Position numbers and translations under genes: made by a program. From contig QNRL01000006.1 of assembly GCA_003315335.1 (NCBI GenBank), positions 327,834 through 391,833 of the forward strand: a stretch of 64,000 nt of DNA, written 5' to 3'. The notes beneath the pieces are model-generated. The model made no database searches and had not been told where the DNA came from. It saw only the letters and a program-made list of their open reading frames with translations. Positions 20,596 to 31,279 of the stretch are shown one piece after another (position 1 is the first letter of the stretch; each line of letters begins with the position of its first letter). The DNA is from Pseudocitrobacter faecalis (GTDB lineage Bacteria > Pseudomonadota > Gammaproteobacteria > Enterobacterales > Enterobacteriaceae).

Positions 20596-21684
20596 ATGGA
20601 GAGGCTTACTGTAACTCTCGGGGAACGTAGTTACCCGATAACCATCGCGGCTGGTTTGTTTAACGATCCAGCTTCCTTCTTACCGCTCAAGTCTGGCTGC
20701 CAGGTTATGCTGGTCACCAACGAAACGCTGGCGCCGCTCTATCTTGATAACGTCCGCTCTGTGTTAGAACAGGCTGGCGTCAAGGTCGATAGCGTGATCC
20801 TTCCCGACGGCGAGAAGTATAAAAGCCTGGCCGTGATGGATACCGTCTTCACTGCACTTCTGCAAAAACCGCACGGTCGCGATACGACCCTGGTGGCCCT
20901 TGGCGGTGGCGTCATTGGCGATTTAACCGGGTTTGCGGCGGCGAGCTATCAGCGCGGCGTGCGCTTTATTCAGGTTCCTACCACGCTGCTTTCGCAGGTA
21001 GATTCCTCGGTTGGCGGCAAAACAGCCGTAAACCATCCCCTTGGCAAGAATATGATTGGCGCGTTCTGGCAACCGGCTTCCGTGGTGGTCGATTTGAACT
21101 GCCTGAAAACCCTGCCCGCGCGTGAACTCTCTTCCGGGCTCGCTGAAGTGATCAAATATGGCATTATCCTCGACGCGCCGTTCTTTGAGTGGCTGGAAGA
21201 GAATATTGATGCCCTGATGGCCCTTGATGAGAAAGCCATGGCGTACTGCATTCGTCGTTGCTGCGAATTAAAAGCAGAAGTTGTGGCTGCGGACGAGCGC
21301 GAAACGGGCTTACGTGCTTTACTCAATCTTGGACATACATTTGGACATGCGATTGAAGCCGAGATGGGGTACGGTAACTGGCTCCACGGTGAAGCGGTTG
21401 CCGCAGGCATGGTTATGGCGGCGCATACCTCTGAACGTTTAGGTCAGTTTAAGCCGGAAGAGACGCAGCGTATTATTACGCTGCTCAAGCGCGCAAACCT
21501 GCCGGTCACAGGCCCGCAGGAGATGTCGGCACAAGCCTATCTGCCGCACATGATGCGCGACAAAAAAGTTTTAGCCGGTGAGATGCGACTCGTCCTCCCG
21601 CTGGCAATCGGTAAAAGTGAAGTGCGCGGCGGTGTGCCGCATGATGTGGTTCTTGGCGCTATCGCTGATACTCAGCGAGCGTAA
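20596..21684 (+). CDS. aroB: 3-dehydroquinate synthase
   Basis: A 362-residue NAD- and metal-dependent enzyme that makes 3-dehydroquinate from DAHP, the second shikimate-pathway step. Conserved parts include [11 protein letters not shown] near residue 105, the [20 protein letters not shown] block, and the metal ligands in [12 protein letters not shown] and [11 protein letters not shown]. Same length as E. coli AroB. It follows aroK by 72 bp and is probably cotranscribed with it. Confidence 0.97.
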   Translation: MERLTVTLGERSYPITIAAGLFNDPASFLPLKSGCQVMLVTNETLAPLYLDNVRSVLEQAGVKVDSVILPDGEKYKSLAVMDTVFTALLQKPHGRDTTLVALGGGVIGDLTGFAAASYQRGVRFIQVPTTLLSQVDSSVGGKTAVNHPLGKNMIGAFWQPASVVVDLNCLKTLPARELSSGLAEVIKYGIILDAPFFEWLEENIDALMALDEKAMAYCIRRCCELKAEVVAADERETGLRALLNLGHTFGHAIEAEMGYGNWLHGEAVAAGMVMAAHTSERLGQFKPEETQRIITLLKRANLPVTGPQEMSAQAYLPHMMRDKKVLAGEMRLVLPLAIGKSEVRGGVPHDVVLGAIADTQRA

Positions 21685-21775
21685 CAATAAGAAAGGTCAA
21701 GCCGCGTTCGCGCGGCGTTTTATCTTCAGGTGAAGTGCAATAGTTGTGGGCGTGAGCCTTTTAGTGGGGTGTTAA

Positions 21776-23098
21776 ATGGATGAATTTAAACCAGAAGACG
21801 AGCTGAAACCCGATCCCAGCGATCGTCGTACTGGTCGCTCTCGTCAATCTTCCGATCGTGACAATGAGCCGCAGATCAATTTTGATGATGTGGAGCTGGA
21901 AGCGGATGAGCGCCGTCCGGCACGTAGCCGCAAGGCACGTGAAGATGTCGAGCCCGAAGATGAGCTGTATGACGACGAAGATGATGTCGAGGCGGAAGAG
22001 GTCGTCGAACGTCGTCCGCGTAAACGTAAATCCCCACCGCGTAAACCGGCTTCCCGCCAGTACATTATGATGGGCGTCGGGATTCTGGTGCTGCTGCTGC
22101 TGATCGTCGGCATCGGTTCGGCGCTGAAATCACCGTCTTCCTCTTCCAGCGACCAGAGCGCGTCGGCGGAAAAAAATATCGATCTCTCCGGTGATGCTGC
22201 CGATCAGGCAAATGGCACTCAGCCAGCGCCAGGCACCACCTCCGCTGAGCAGACCGCAGGTGCTAATCCGCAGCAGGACGTTTCTCTGCCGCCAATCTCT
22301 TCTACACCGACTCAGGGTCAGCCAGCCGCAACGGCTGAAGGACAGCAGCGTGTGGAAGTACAGGGCGATCTGAACAACGCACTGACTCAGCAGCAGGGTC
22401 AGGTTGATAACGTGGTGGTTAACTCCACGCTGCCAACCGAACCGGCGACCGTGGCACCTGTCCGTCACGGCGCGGCTTCTCGTCCGGCGGCAACGGAAAC
22501 CGCACCGCGTCAGCAGGCCGCGGCAACGCGTCCTGAACGTAAACAAGCTGTGATTGAACCGAAACCGCAGAGCAAACCGCAAAGCACCGCGGCAGCAAAA
22601 CCGGCGCCGGTGACAACGCCTAAACCTGTTGCTCAGCCGCCGAAACACACCGAAACCGCAACCACGAGCACGCCGGCGAAAACGCCTGCCACCTCGACAG
22701 CTCCGGCGAAACCGGCTGCAACGGCAACCACGACGGCACCTGCGGCAACAACCGCTCCGGCTGCCACTGCGGCAACCAGCGCCCCGGCAGCCAGCAGCGC
22801 GGCGAAATCCTCAGGCGATGTGAACTCACTGAAATCTGCGCCTGGCGGCCATTACACGCTGCAGCTCAGTTCCTCTTCCAACTACGACAACCTGAATGGT
22901 TGGGCGAAGAAAGAGAATCTGAAAAACTACGTGGTTTATCAAACCACGCGTAACGGTCAGCCGTGGTATGTGCTGGTAACGGGTGTTTACGCCTCGAAAG
23001 ATGATGCGAAACGCGCGGTCACCACGCTGCCTGCCGATGTACAGGCAAAAAATCCGTGGGCGAAACCGTTGCATCAGGTGCAATCTGACCTGAAGTAA
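21776..23098 (+). CDS. damX: Division protein DamX with SPOR domain
   Basis: 440 residues, a bitopic inner-membrane protein recruited to the septal ring. The N-terminal 95 residues are very acidic and basic (cytosolic), then a TM helix at about 99-122. A long low-complexity Ala/Thr/Pro linker fills about 200-350, and the C-terminal SPOR domain that binds denuded glycan strands covers about 358-436 ([15 protein letters not shown]). K-12 DamX is about 428 residues; the difference falls in the linker. It lies 91 bp after aroB and 74 bp before dam. Confidence 0.95.
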   Translation: MDEFKPEDELKPDPSDRRTGRSRQSSDRDNEPQINFDDVELEADERRPARSRKAREDVEPEDELYDDEDDVEAEEVVERRPRKRKSPPRKPASRQYIMMGVGILVLLLLIVGIGSALKSPSSSSSDQSASAEKNIDLSGDAADQANGTQPAPGTTSAEQTAGANPQQDVSLPPISSTPTQGQPAATAEGQQRVEVQGDLNNALTQQQGQVDNVVVNSTLPTEPATVAPVRHGAASRPAATETAPRQQAAATRPERKQAVIEPKPQSKPQSTAAAKPAPVTTPKPVAQPPKHTETATTSTPAKTPATSTAPAKPAATATTTAPAATTAPAATAATSAPAASSAAKSSGDVNSLKSAPGGHYTLQLSSSSNYDNLNGWAKKENLKNYVVYQTTRNGQPWYVLVTGVYASKDDAKRAVTTLPADVQAKNPWAKPLHQVQSDLK

Positions 23099-23172
23099 TG
23101 TGACGTGCTACAAGCGCAGGATGCTGTCGGAGCTTTCTCCACAGCCGGAGAGAGTGTAATTAGTTAGGCAGC

Positions 23173-24003
23173 ATGAAGAAAAATCGCGCTTTTTTGAAAT
23201 GGGCAGGGGGTAAGTACCCCCTGCTCGAAGATATTGACCGACACCTGCCCAAGGGCGAATGCCTGGTAGAGCCTTTCGTCGGTGCCGGGTCGGTATTTCT
23301 TAATACCGACTTTTCTCGTTATATCCTTGCTGATATCAACAGCGATCTTATCGATCTCTACAACATCGTAAAAACTCAGCCTGAAGACTACGTTGCTGAG
23401 GCGCGTAAGGTTTTCACGCCAGAAACGAATGATGCCGAACGCTACTACGCGTTTCGCACAGAATTCAACGCCAGCACGGATAAAATGCGCCGTGCGGTTC
23501 TCTTCTTGTATTTGAATCGCCATGGATACAATGGCCTGTGCCGTTACAATTTGCGCGGCGAGTTCAATGTGCCTTTTGGCCGATACAAAAAGCCTTACTT
23601 CCCGGAAGCCGAGCTGTATCACTTCGCTGAAAAAGCGCAGAATGCAGAGTTTTATTGCGAGTCATATGAAGTGTGTATGGACCGCGCCCATCAGGCAAAT
23701 AAAGCGGTTGTCTACTGCGATCCGCCCTATGCGCCGCTCTCAGCGACGGCCAATTTTACCGCCTATCACACTAACAGCTTCAGCAGCGAACAGCAGAAAC
23801 AGTTGGCCAATAAAGCCGAAGAGTTGGTGGCAAAGCGTATTCCGGTACTGATTTCAAACCATCGCACACCCGAGACGGTGGCGTGGTATAACAACGCAGT
23901 ACAGCACGTCGTAAAAGTGCGACGCAGTATTAGCCGCAATGGCGGCACGCGTAATAAGGTGGATGAGCTGCTGGCGTTGTATCGCCCGGCAGATAAAAAA
24001 TAG
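23173..24003 (+). CDS. dam: DNA adenine methyltransferase (GATC)
   Basis: A 276-residue N6-adenine methylase acting on GATC, used in mismatch repair, SeqA control of replication and gene regulation. AdoMet motif FVGAG is at residues 35-39 and catalytic DPPY at 183-186. K-12 Dam is 278 residues. It sits in its usual place between damX and rpe, so it is the housekeeping methylase and not a restriction-linked one. Confidence 0.97.
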   Translation: MKKNRAFLKWAGGKYPLLEDIDRHLPKGECLVEPFVGAGSVFLNTDFSRYILADINSDLIDLYNIVKTQPEDYVAEARKVFTPETNDAERYYAFRTEFNASTDKMRRAVLFLYLNRHGYNGLCRYNLRGEFNVPFGRYKKPYFPEAELYHFAEKAQNAEFYCESYEVCMDRAHQANKAVVYCDPPYAPLSATANFTAYHTNSFSSEQQKQLANKAEELVAKRIPVLISNHRTPETVAWYNNAVQHVVKVRRSISRNGGTRNKVDELLALYRPADKK

Positions 24004-24019
24004 TTTTTAGGAGATGCGG

Positions 24020-24697
24020 ATGAAACAGTTTTTGATTGCCCCTTCAATTCTGTCGGCTGATTTTGCCCGCCTGGGTGAAGACACCGCCAACGCACTGGCA
24101 GCCGGTGCGGATGTGGTTCATTTCGATGTTATGGATAACCACTATGTACCGAACCTGACCATCGGCCCGATGGTGCTGAAGGCCCTGCGCAAATACGGCA
24201 TTACCGCGCCTATCGACGTTCACCTGATGGTGAAACCGGTTGACCGCATTGTTCCCGATTTCGCGGCGGCAGGCGCCAGCATTATTACCTTCCATCCTGA
24301 AGCGTCTGAGCACGTTGACCGCACGCTGCAACTGATTAAAGAGCACGGCTGTAAAGCGGGGCTGGTGTTTAACCCGGCGACGCCGCTGAGCTATCTCGAT
24401 TATGTCATGGATAAGCTGGACGTGATCCTGCTGATGTCGGTAAACCCAGGCTTTGGCGGCCAGTCCTTTATTCCCCATACCCTCGATAAGCTGCGTGAAG
24501 TGCGTCGTCGTATTGATGAATCTGGCTACGACATCCGCCTGGAAGTGGACGGCGGCGTGAAGGTGAACAACATTGGCGAAATCGCCGCCGCCGGGGCAGA
24601 TATGTTTGTTGCAGGCTCCGCGATTTTCGACCAGCCGGATTACAAAAAAGTGATTGATGAAATGCGCAGTGAACTGGCAAAGGTAAGTCATGGATAA
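24020..24697 (+). CDS. rpe: Ribulose-5-phosphate 3-epimerase
   Basis: A 225-residue TIM-barrel enzyme of the pentose phosphate pathway that interconverts ribulose-5-P and xylulose-5-P. Metal ligands lie in [12 protein letters not shown] and HLMV, and the phosphate site in NPGFGGQ and EVDGGV. The ATG at 24020 with AGGAG six bases upstream matches K-12 MKQ; an ATG two codons earlier is the alternative. Its end overlaps gph by 8 bp. Confidence 0.97.
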   Translation: MKQFLIAPSILSADFARLGEDTANALAAGADVVHFDVMDNHYVPNLTIGPMVLKALRKYGITAPIDVHLMVKPVDRIVPDFAAAGASIITFHPEASEHVDRTLQLIKEHGCKAGLVFNPATPLSYLDYVMDKLDVILLMSVNPGFGGQSFIPHTLDKLREVRRRIDESGYDIRLEVDGGVKVNNIGEIAAAGADMFVAGSAIFDQPDYKKVIDEMRSELAKVSHG

Positions 24698-25451
24698 ATT
24701 GCATAACCTCCGCGGCGTCGCTTTCGATCTCGACGGCACGCTGGTGGATAGCGCGCCGGGGCTGACCGCGGCGGTAGATAGCGCGCTCTACGCGCTGGAG
24801 CTCCCGGTCGCTGGCGAAGAACGCGTGGTGACCTGGATTGGCAACGGTGCCGATGTTTTGATGGAGCGGGCGCTGGCCTGGTCTCGTCAGGAGCGTGCAA
24901 CGCAACGTGCGGCGCAGGGAAAACCTTCCGTTGACCATGCGGATATCCCGCAGGATGAACAGTTGCGCGTGCTGCGTCGCCTGTTTGATCGCTACTACGC
25001 CGAGTTTGCCGAAGAGGGCAGTTTTCTCTTCCCGCATGTTGAACAAACGCTGGCGGCGCTGCATGAAAAAGGCCTGCCGCTGGCGCTGGTGACCAACAAG
25101 CCGACGCCGTTTGTCGCGCCACTGCTTGAGTCGCTCGGGATCGCGCGCTTCTTTAGCGTGGTGATTGGCGGCGATGATGTGCAGAACAAAAAGCCGCATC
25201 CGGAGCCGCTGTTGCTGGTGGCGAAGCGCCTCGAAATCGAACCGGCTGATCTGCTGTTTGTGGGCGATTCACGCAACGACATTCAGGCGGCACAGGCGGC
25301 GGGCTGCTGCTCTGTGGGGCTGACCTACGGCTACAACTATGGCGAATCCATCGCGCTCAGCTCGCCCGATTATATTTTCGACCAGTTTAATGAACTCTTG
25401 CCCGCGCTCGGGCTTCCGCACAGTGAAAATCAGGAATTAGAAAATGACTAA
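24690..25451 (+). CDS. gph: Phosphoglycolate phosphatase
   Basis: A 253-residue HAD-superfamily enzyme that removes phosphate from 2-phosphoglycolate formed during repair of 3'-phosphoglycolate DNA ends. HAD motif I is DLDGT at residues 13-17, with VTNKPTPF as motif II, KPHPEP as motif III and [11 protein letters not shown] as motif IV. It overlaps rpe upstream and trpS downstream by 8 bp each, so the three are translationally linked as in E. coli. Confidence 0.97.
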   Translation: MDKLHNLRGVAFDLDGTLVDSAPGLTAAVDSALYALELPVAGEERVVTWIGNGADVLMERALAWSRQERATQRAAQGKPSVDHADIPQDEQLRVLRRLFDRYYAEFAEEGSFLFPHVEQTLAALHEKGLPLALVTNKPTPFVAPLLESLGIARFFSVVIGGDDVQNKKPHPEPLLLVAKRLEIEPADLLFVGDSRNDIQAAQAAGCCSVGLTYGYNYGESIALSSPDYIFDQFNELLPALGLPHSENQELEND

Positions 25452-26454
25452 GCCCATCGTTTTTAGTGGCGCACAGCCGTCAGGTGAATTGACCATTGGC
25501 AACTACATGGGTGCGCTGCGTCAGTGGGTTAACATGCAGGATGACTACCATTGCATCTACTGCATCGTTGACCAGCACGCGATCACCGTGCGTCAGGATC
25601 CGCAGGCGCTGCGCAAAGCGACGTTAGATACCCTGGCGCTCTATCTGGCCTGCGGCATCGATCCGGAGAAAAGCACCATCTTCGTTCAGTCTCACGTGCC
25701 GGAGCACGCGCAACTGAGCTGGGTACTGAACTGCTATACCTATTTTGGCGAACTGAGCCGCATGACCCAGTTCAAAGATAAATCCGCACGTTATGCGGAA
25801 AACATTAATGCCGGTCTGTTCGACTACCCGGTGCTGATGGCGGCAGATATCCTGCTGTATCAAACCAACCAGGTACCGGTTGGGGAAGATCAGAAACAGC
25901 ATCTGGAACTGAGCCGCGATATCGCCCAGCGTTTTAACGCCATTTACGGCGATATCTTTAAAGTGCCTGAGCCGTTCATTCCGAAATCCGGCGCGCGCGT
26001 AATGTCGCTGCTGGAGCCGACCAAGAAGATGTCCAAATCGGACGACAACCGTAATAACGTTATCGGCCTGCTGGAAGATCCGAAATCCGTCGTGAAAAAA
26101 ATCAAACGCGCGATGACCGATTCGGAAGAGCCGCCGGTTGTGCGTTATGACGTCAAAGAAAAAGCGGGTGTTTCCAACCTGCTGGATATTCTCTCTGCCG
26201 TTACCGGCCAGAGCATTCCTGAGCTGGAAAAACACTTCGAAGGTAAAATGTATGGTCACCTGAAAGGCGAAGTGGCAGAAGCGGTTTCTGGCATGCTGAC
26301 CGAGCTTCAGGAACGTTACCATCGTTTCCGTAACGATGAAGCGCTGCTCAACAAAATTATGCAAGAGGGTGCCGATAAAGCCAGTGCACGCGCGGGGCAA
26401 ACCCTGAAAGCGGTGTATGAGGCGATTGGATTTGTCGGTAAGCCAGCGCTGTAA
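25444..26454 (+). CDS. trpS: Tryptophanyl-tRNA synthetase
   Basis: A 336-residue class I aminoacyl-tRNA synthetase. The HIGH-equivalent TIGN lies at residues 17-20 and KMSKS near 195. The start overlaps gph by 8 bp, and a strong terminator follows the stop codon directly. Length is within two residues of K-12 TrpS. Confidence 0.98.
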   Translation: MTKPIVFSGAQPSGELTIGNYMGALRQWVNMQDDYHCIYCIVDQHAITVRQDPQALRKATLDTLALYLACGIDPEKSTIFVQSHVPEHAQLSWVLNCYTYFGELSRMTQFKDKSARYAENINAGLFDYPVLMAADILLYQTNQVPVGEDQKQHLELSRDIAQRFNAIYGDIFKVPEPFIPKSGARVMSLLEPTKKMSKSDDNRNNVIGLLEDPKSVVKKIKRAMTDSEEPPVVRYDVKEKAGVSNLLDILSAVTGQSIPELEKHFEGKMYGHLKGEVAEAVSGMLTELQERYHRFRNDEALLNKIMQEGADKASARAGQTLKAVYEAIGFVGKPAL

Positions 26455-26461
26455 ATCATTA

Positions 26462-26487
26462 AGCCGGGATATATCCCGGCTTTTTTA
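26462..26487 (+). terminator. Rho-independent terminator after trpS
   Basis: The perfect inverted repeat AGCCGGGATA/TATCCCGGCT is followed by a run of Ts, 7 bp after the trpS stop codon. It closes the aroK-to-trpS series and separates it from convergent yhfL. Confidence 0.93.
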
Positions 26488-26498
26488 TATTCTCTAAA

Positions 26499-26669
26499 TT
26501 ATTGCTCAGCAGCAGGGCCGCAACCGCCAATGATTTTAGAAACAGAAATTGCCGGATGCAGCAAATAATCGTAAGAGCAGTTTTTGCTTTTATTCTCGAT
26601 GTGACCCGTACATGCAGTCAAAGTGGAGAGTGCCAGCACAACGGCTGCTGCTTTTAACATCTTCTTCAT
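26499..26669 (-). CDS. yhfL: Small lipoprotein YhfL
   Basis: A 56-residue lipoprotein. The signal peptide MKKMLKAAAVVLALSTLTAC ends in a lipobox with C20. The mature part TGHIENKSKNCSYDYLLHPA then ISVSKIIGGCGP is nearly identical to my memory of K-12 YhfL (55 residues). The function is unknown; two further cysteines (C31, C50) are conserved. It is convergent with trpS and on the same strand as cysG, about 207 bp downstream of it, as the genes are ordered in K-12. In K-12 a large frl/yhf block lies between yhfL and trpS; here they are neighbours. Confidence 0.93.
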   Translation of the reverse strand: MKKMLKAAAVVLALSTLTACTGHIENKSKNCSYDYLLHPAISVSKIIGGCGPAAEQ

Positions 26670-26844
26670 AAAATATCCCTGGTATTAATACAATTCAATA
26701 AATCCCTGTACTGAGCTATGGTAATTTCGGTCTCAGCGGCATTCATTTAACGGCATGAATTAAGAAATTAATAATTCGATTAACTTAAAGGGGTTTTAAG
26801 AATTAATAATGCGTGCCTGGCTTAAAGACGGCTTGACAGTATAT

Positions 26845-26868
26845 GGGCGCGGCAGATGTACCGCGCCC
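26845..26868. terminator. GC-rich stem-loop downstream of cysG
   Basis: GGGCGCGG and CCGCGCCC pair around an 8-nt loop, 8 bp past the cysG stop codon. No T-run follows, so it may be a processing or stabilising hairpin rather than a true terminator. The rest of 26670-26844 is A+T-rich and should hold the yhfL promoter. Confidence 0.55.
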
Positions 26869-26876
26869 GAAAGGTA

Positions 26877-28250
26877 TTAGTGATGTGAAAACCAGTTGAG
26901 TTTCTCGCGAAGCGCAACCACCTTGCCTACTATAATCAGCGCCGGGCTTGCCATTTGCTGCGCAAGACCACCCAGTTCTGCCAGCGTGCCGTCAACGACG
27001 CGCTGTGTAATCGCCGTACCGTTTTCCACAATGGCGACCGGCATTGACGCGGTCATACCGTGCTCAATCAGTTTTTGCTGGATGGTTGCCGCCTGATTCA
27101 GGCCCATATAGAACACCAGCGTCTGTTTTTCTGCCGCCAGATTTTCCCAGTCCAGCTCACTGCCAGTCTTCAGGTGACCGGTGACCAGGCGCACGCTTTG
27201 CGCGTAATCGCGGTGAGTCAGCGGGATCCCGGAATACGCCGAGCAACCGGATGCCGCCGTAATACCCGGTACAACAGAGAAAGGAATACCGGCGTCGCAC
27301 AGCGTTTCAAGCTCCTCTCCCCCACGCCCAAAGATAAACGGATCGCCACCTTTCAGCCGCACCACGCGTTTCCCTTTCTGCGCTTCACGCAGCAGGATTT
27401 GGTTGATCTCATCCTGCGGCACACAGTGATAACCCGCGCGTTTACCCACGAAGACGCGGTCGGCATCGCGGCGCACCAGATTCATAATGTCATCTGAGAC
27501 CAGTCGGTCATAAACCACTACATCCGCCTGCTGGATTTGTTGTAGCCCTTTAAGCGTCAGCAAACCCGCATCGCCCGGCCCGGCGCCCACCAGCACGACC
27601 TCACCACGATGATCCAGCGGTTCGGTGAGCAGGTGTTCGGTGACCTGTTCAATGGCGATCTTATCCTGATTTGCCAGTGACTGGGCTAAACGGTCATGGC
27701 TGAACAGTTTTTCCCAGAAACGGCGGCGTTCCGCGATAGTGGCAAACTGTTTTTTCACCCGTGAACGTAGCTGGCCTGCGTAGTGTGCCACCTGTCCAAG
27801 ATGCAGCGGCAGCAGCGATTCCAGTTTTTCGCGCAGCAGACGCGCCAGCACCGGGGACGTACCGCCGGAAGAGACCGCAACCATCAGCGGCGAGCGGTCA
27901 ATAATTGACGGCATGATAAAACTGGCGGCTTTCGGCGCATCCACCACGTTGCAGAAGATGCGTCGTGCTTCGGCCGCTTCACTGACCTGCTGATTCACCA
28001 CATCGTTATCCGTCGCGGCAATCGCCAGCCAGCAGGTATCAAGGAGCGACGGAGTAAACTCTCCCTCAACCAGGGTCAGCATGCCCGCGTCTTCCCATAT
28101 TCTGAACTGAGGAACATACTCCAGCGCGTTGACCGTCAGACGGGCGCCAGCATCAAGCAGCAAGCGGGCCTTACGTTCAGCAACATCACCGCCGCCAACC
28201 AATAAACAGTCACGGTCGTGTAACTGGCAGAAGATAGGTAAGTGATCCAC
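26877..28250 (-). CDS. cysG: Siroheme synthase CysG
   Basis: A 457-residue trifunctional enzyme that makes siroheme from uroporphyrinogen III. The N-terminal half (about 1-210) is the NAD-dependent dehydrogenase/ferrochelatase module ([21 protein letters not shown] near 128). The C-terminal half (about 215-457) is the SAM uroporphyrinogen methyltransferase with [15 protein letters not shown] and [15 protein letters not shown]. It starts with GTG, as in K-12. It lies downstream of nirBD, whose product NirB needs siroheme. nirC, which stands between nirD and cysG in K-12, is missing. Confidence 0.97.
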   Translation of the reverse strand: MDHLPIFCQLHDRDCLLVGGGDVAERKARLLLDAGARLTVNALEYVPQFRIWEDAGMLTLVEGEFTPSLLDTCWLAIAATDNDVVNQQVSEAAEARRIFCNVVDAPKAASFIMPSIIDRSPLMVAVSSGGTSPVLARLLREKLESLLPLHLGQVAHYAGQLRSRVKKQFATIAERRRFWEKLFSHDRLAQSLANQDKIAIEQVTEHLLTEPLDHRGEVVLVGAGPGDAGLLTLKGLQQIQQADVVVYDRLVSDDIMNLVRRDADRVFVGKRAGYHCVPQDEINQILLREAQKGKRVVRLKGGDPFIFGRGGEELETLCDAGIPFSVVPGITAASGCSAYSGIPLTHRDYAQSVRLVTGHLKTGSELDWENLAAEKQTLVFYMGLNQAATIQQKLIEHGMTASMPVAIVENGTAITQRVVDGTLAELGGLAQQMASPALIIVGKVVALREKLNWFSHH

Positions 28251-28299
28251 GGAGTAGCCTCTTAAATGGACAGAACAGGGTGAACAGGGCGGGTAGGAT

Positions 28300-28341
28300 A
28301 ACAGCAGAAGCCGTATGAAACATACGACTTTTCCTGCTGTT
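28300..28341. other. Long stem-loop in nirD-cysG spacer
   Basis: AACAGCAG (28300-28307) pairs with CTGCTGTT (28334-28341), and inside it CGTATG pairs with CATACG around AAA. No T-run follows on either strand. It lies where nirC would be in K-12. Confidence 0.6.
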
Positions 28342-28351
28342 ACCTCTAAGA

Positions 28352-28374
28352 GGTCATAGGAGGAACCTATGACC
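28352..28374. other. Short perfect stem-loop just after nirD
   Basis: GGTCATAGG and CCTATGACC form a perfect 9-bp stem with a 5-nt loop, 7 bp beyond the nirD stop codon. No T-run follows, so an mRNA-stability or processing role is more likely than termination. Confidence 0.65.
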
Positions 28375-28381
28375 CGTAACG

Positions 28382-28708
28382 TCAGGCTTTGAGCTGCACC
28401 TGGCCGTCTTTGACACGAACTTCAAAATGGGCGACAGAGTGACTTTCATCTTCCATGCATAATCCATCGCTTAAGCGGAAACGCTGCTTTTTCAGCGGGC
28501 TGGCGACCCACAAATCGCCCTGATGTTCTGCAATCAGGCCGCGCGACAGTACGCTGGACTCAAAGAACGGATCGATGTTGCTGATAGCGAAAACCTGGTC
28601 GTCAGCATACGGGCGGAAAATCGCCACCTGCTGGTTGCCCAGTAGCGCGCAGACGCCGGTTGCCGGCAAAATTGCATCGATTTTGCAGATATTTACCCAC
28701 TGGCTCAT
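28382..28708 (-). CDS. nirD: Nitrite reductase (NADH) small subunit
   Basis: A 108-residue Rieske-like ferredoxin-fold subunit of the cytosolic NADH nitrite reductase. Like E. coli NirD it has the fold but not the CxH...CxxH iron-sulfur ligands. Its start overlaps the end of nirB by 4 bp. Length matches K-12. Confidence 0.96.
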   Translation of the reverse strand: MSQWVNICKIDAILPATGVCALLGNQQVAIFRPYADDQVFAISNIDPFFESSVLSRGLIAEHQGDLWVASPLKKQRFRLSDGLCMEDESHSVAHFEVRVKDGQVQLKA

Positions 28709-31248
28709 GCTTTTTCCTCCACCATAGTGACCGGGATGCGTTCGTACGGCGTGGCCGGGCGATGTTGTTCACGTTCAGGCACAACCTGCACGTTCGGGTC
28801 ACGCTGCTCGCTGTTGATAAAGTGTTGGAAACGAACCTGCGCCGCCGGGTTGTTAACGGTTTCTGTCCACTCGCAGGCGAAGGCCGCACGCAGACGCGCA
28901 ATTTCTGATTCCAGATGTTCGTTCAGACCCAGTTTGTCGTCGATGATCACGGCGCGCAGGTAGTCGATCCCGCCTTCCAGGTTATCCAGCCACGGCGCGG
29001 TACGCGTCAGCTTGTCGGCGGTACGGATGTAGAACATCATAAAGCGGTCGAGATATTTCACCAGCGTGTCGCGATCGAGGTCAGCCGCCAGCAGGTCAGC
29101 GTGACGCGGTTTCATCCCGCCGTTACCGCAGACGTACAGGTTCCAGCCTTTCTCGGTGGCGATGATGCCCACATCTTTACCCTGCGCTTCCGCACACTCA
29201 CGGGTACAGCCGGAGACGCCAAACTTCATTTTGTGCGGCGTGCGGATGCCTTTGTAGCGGTTTTCCAGTTCAACGCCGAAGCCCACGCTATCGCCCACAC
29301 CATAGCGGCACCAGGTGCTGCCTACGCAGGTTTTGGCCATACGCAGCGCTTTCGCATACGCGTGGCCAGTTTCGAAGCCCGCTTCAATCAGTTGACGCCA
29401 GATTTCCGGCAGGTCGTCTTTCTGTGCACCGAACAGGCCGATACGCTGGGAACCGGTGATTTTGGTGTACAGGTTAAATTCACGTGCGATACGGCCTACA
29501 GCCACCAACCCTTCCGGCGTGATTTCACCGCCCGCAGAGCGCGGAATAACGGAGTAGGTACCGTCTTTCTGGATGTTTGCCAGGAAGTTATCGTTGGTAT
29601 CCTGCAACGGCGTGTGTTCCGGTTTGAGGATGTACTCGTTCCAGCAGGAGGCGAGCAGTGAACCGACGGTCGGTTTACACACTTCGCAGCCGTAGCCTTT
29701 ACCGTATTTTTTCAGCAGTTCGTCGAAGGTTTTGATGCCTTCCACACGGATGAGGTGATACAGCTCCTGGCGGGTGAAGGCGAAATGTTCACACAGGTTA
29801 TTGTTGACTTCGATACCCTGTTTCGACAGCTCCGCGTTCAACACTTGCGTCACCAGCGGGATACAACCGCCGCAGCCGGTACCGGCTTTGGTTTCCGCTT
29901 TCAGCGCCGCAACGGTGTGACAGCCACGGTTAATCGCCGCAACAAGGTCGCCTTTGGTGACGTCGAAGCAGGAGCAGATTTGTGCGCTATCCGGCAGTTT
30001 ATCAACGCCGATAGAGGGTTTCCCGCTGCCCGCGTGCGCAGGAAGAATCAAGGAGTCCGGGTTTTCCGGCAACTCAATCTTGTTCATCTCCAGTTGCAGC
30101 AGGTTGCCGTAGTCGCTGGTATCACCCACCAGTACCGCGCCAAGCAGGTATTTGTTGTCTTCGCTGACGATCAGGCGTTTATAGACTTCTTTGCTTTCGT
30201 CGAGGTAAACGTAGCTGCGCGCGCCCGGCGTGCGACCGTGCGCATCGCCGATGCCGCCGACGTCAACGCCCAGCAGCTTCAGTTTGGCGCTAAGGTCTGC
30301 GCCCTGGAATGCATTCTGCGTACCGAGAATATGGTCAACGGCGACCTGCGCCATTTTGTAGCCAGGAGCAACCAGGCCGTAGACACGGTTGTTCCAGCTC
30401 GCACATTCGCCAATCGCATAGATATCCGGGTCGGAGGTCTGGCAGGTATCATTAATCACGATACCGCCGCGCTGCGCCACGGCAAGACCGCACTGGGTTG
30501 CCAGTTTGTCGCGTGGGCGAATACCGGTAGAGAAGACGATAAAGTCGACTTCTAAATCGCTACCGTCGGCAAAGCGCATGGTTTTACGCGCCTCTTTACC
30601 TTCCTGAACGATCTCTTTGGTATTTTTGCTGGTGTGCACGCGCACGCCCATGCTTTCAATCTTACGACGTAACTGCTCGCCGCCCATCTGATCAAGCTGT
30701 TCAGCCATCAGCATCGGTGCGAACTCGATGACGTGGGTTTCTACACCTAAACTTTTCAGTGCGCCGGCCGCTTCCAGGCCGAGCAACCCGCCGCCAACCA
30801 CTGCGCCGCGTTTGCTGCGACGCGCGCAGGATTCAATAGCGTTGAGATCTTCGATGGTACGATAAACAAAGCAGTCCTGCGTTTCAGAGCCCTTGATTGG
30901 CGGTACCCACGGATATGAACCCGTTGCCATGATCAATTTGTCATAAAAAACGGTACGACCGGCGCTGGAGTGGATCACCTTTTCCTGACGGTTAATGGTA
31001 ATGGCGCGTTCGCCAACCAGTACTTTAACGCCATGCTTTTCATAGTAACCTTCGCGCACCAGCGACAGCTCTTCTGCTGTATGGTGTGAGAAGTAGGAAG
31101 AAAGGTGCACGCGGTCATAGGCTTTACGCGGTTCTTCACAGAAGACGGTGATGTCGTAAAGGCTGGCGTCGGACTTATCGAGAAGATCCTCGATGAAGCG
31201 GTGGCCGACCATGCCGTTACCGATAATTGCGAGTCTGACTTTGCTCAT
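28705..31248 (-). CDS. nirB: Nitrite reductase (NADH) large subunit
   Basis: An 847-residue cytosolic siroheme enzyme that reduces nitrite to ammonium with NADH during anaerobic growth. The N-terminal FAD/NAD-binding region starts with GNGMVGHRF and has a second nucleotide site VVGGGLLGLEAAG. A BFD-like [2Fe-2S] domain follows (CSCFDVTKGD and GTGCGGC), then the sulfite/nitrite reductase domain with the siroheme-4Fe4S cysteines in CVGSTWC and CTREC. It is the first gene of nirBD-cysG and has a textbook FNR/NarL promoter. Confidence 0.97.
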   Translation of the reverse strand: MSKVRLAIIGNGMVGHRFIEDLLDKSDASLYDITVFCEEPRKAYDRVHLSSYFSHHTAEELSLVREGYYEKHGVKVLVGERAITINRQEKVIHSSAGRTVFYDKLIMATGSYPWVPPIKGSETQDCFVYRTIEDLNAIESCARRSKRGAVVGGGLLGLEAAGALKSLGVETHVIEFAPMLMAEQLDQMGGEQLRRKIESMGVRVHTSKNTKEIVQEGKEARKTMRFADGSDLEVDFIVFSTGIRPRDKLATQCGLAVAQRGGIVINDTCQTSDPDIYAIGECASWNNRVYGLVAPGYKMAQVAVDHILGTQNAFQGADLSAKLKLLGVDVGGIGDAHGRTPGARSYVYLDESKEVYKRLIVSEDNKYLLGAVLVGDTSDYGNLLQLEMNKIELPENPDSLILPAHAGSGKPSIGVDKLPDSAQICSCFDVTKGDLVAAINRGCHTVAALKAETKAGTGCGGCIPLVTQVLNAELSKQGIEVNNNLCEHFAFTRQELYHLIRVEGIKTFDELLKKYGKGYGCEVCKPTVGSLLASCWNEYILKPEHTPLQDTNDNFLANIQKDGTYSVIPRSAGGEITPEGLVAVGRIAREFNLYTKITGSQRIGLFGAQKDDLPEIWRQLIEAGFETGHAYAKALRMAKTCVGSTWCRYGVGDSVGFGVELENRYKGIRTPHKMKFGVSGCTRECAEAQGKDVGIIATEKGWNLYVCGNGGMKPRHADLLAADLDRDTLVKYLDRFMMFYIRTADKLTRTAPWLDNLEGGIDYLRAVIIDDKLGLNEHLESEIARLRAAFACEWTETVNNPAAQVRFQHFINSEQRDPNVQVVPEREQHRPATPYERIPVTMVEEKA

Positions 31249-31279
31249 TATTGCCTCGATTTCTTTTCTATTACTGCCT

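Noticed and set aside
29755..30555. 266-codon open frame on the plus strand opposite nirB
   Set aside because: Antisense shadow of nirB with no ribosome-binding site or family signature.
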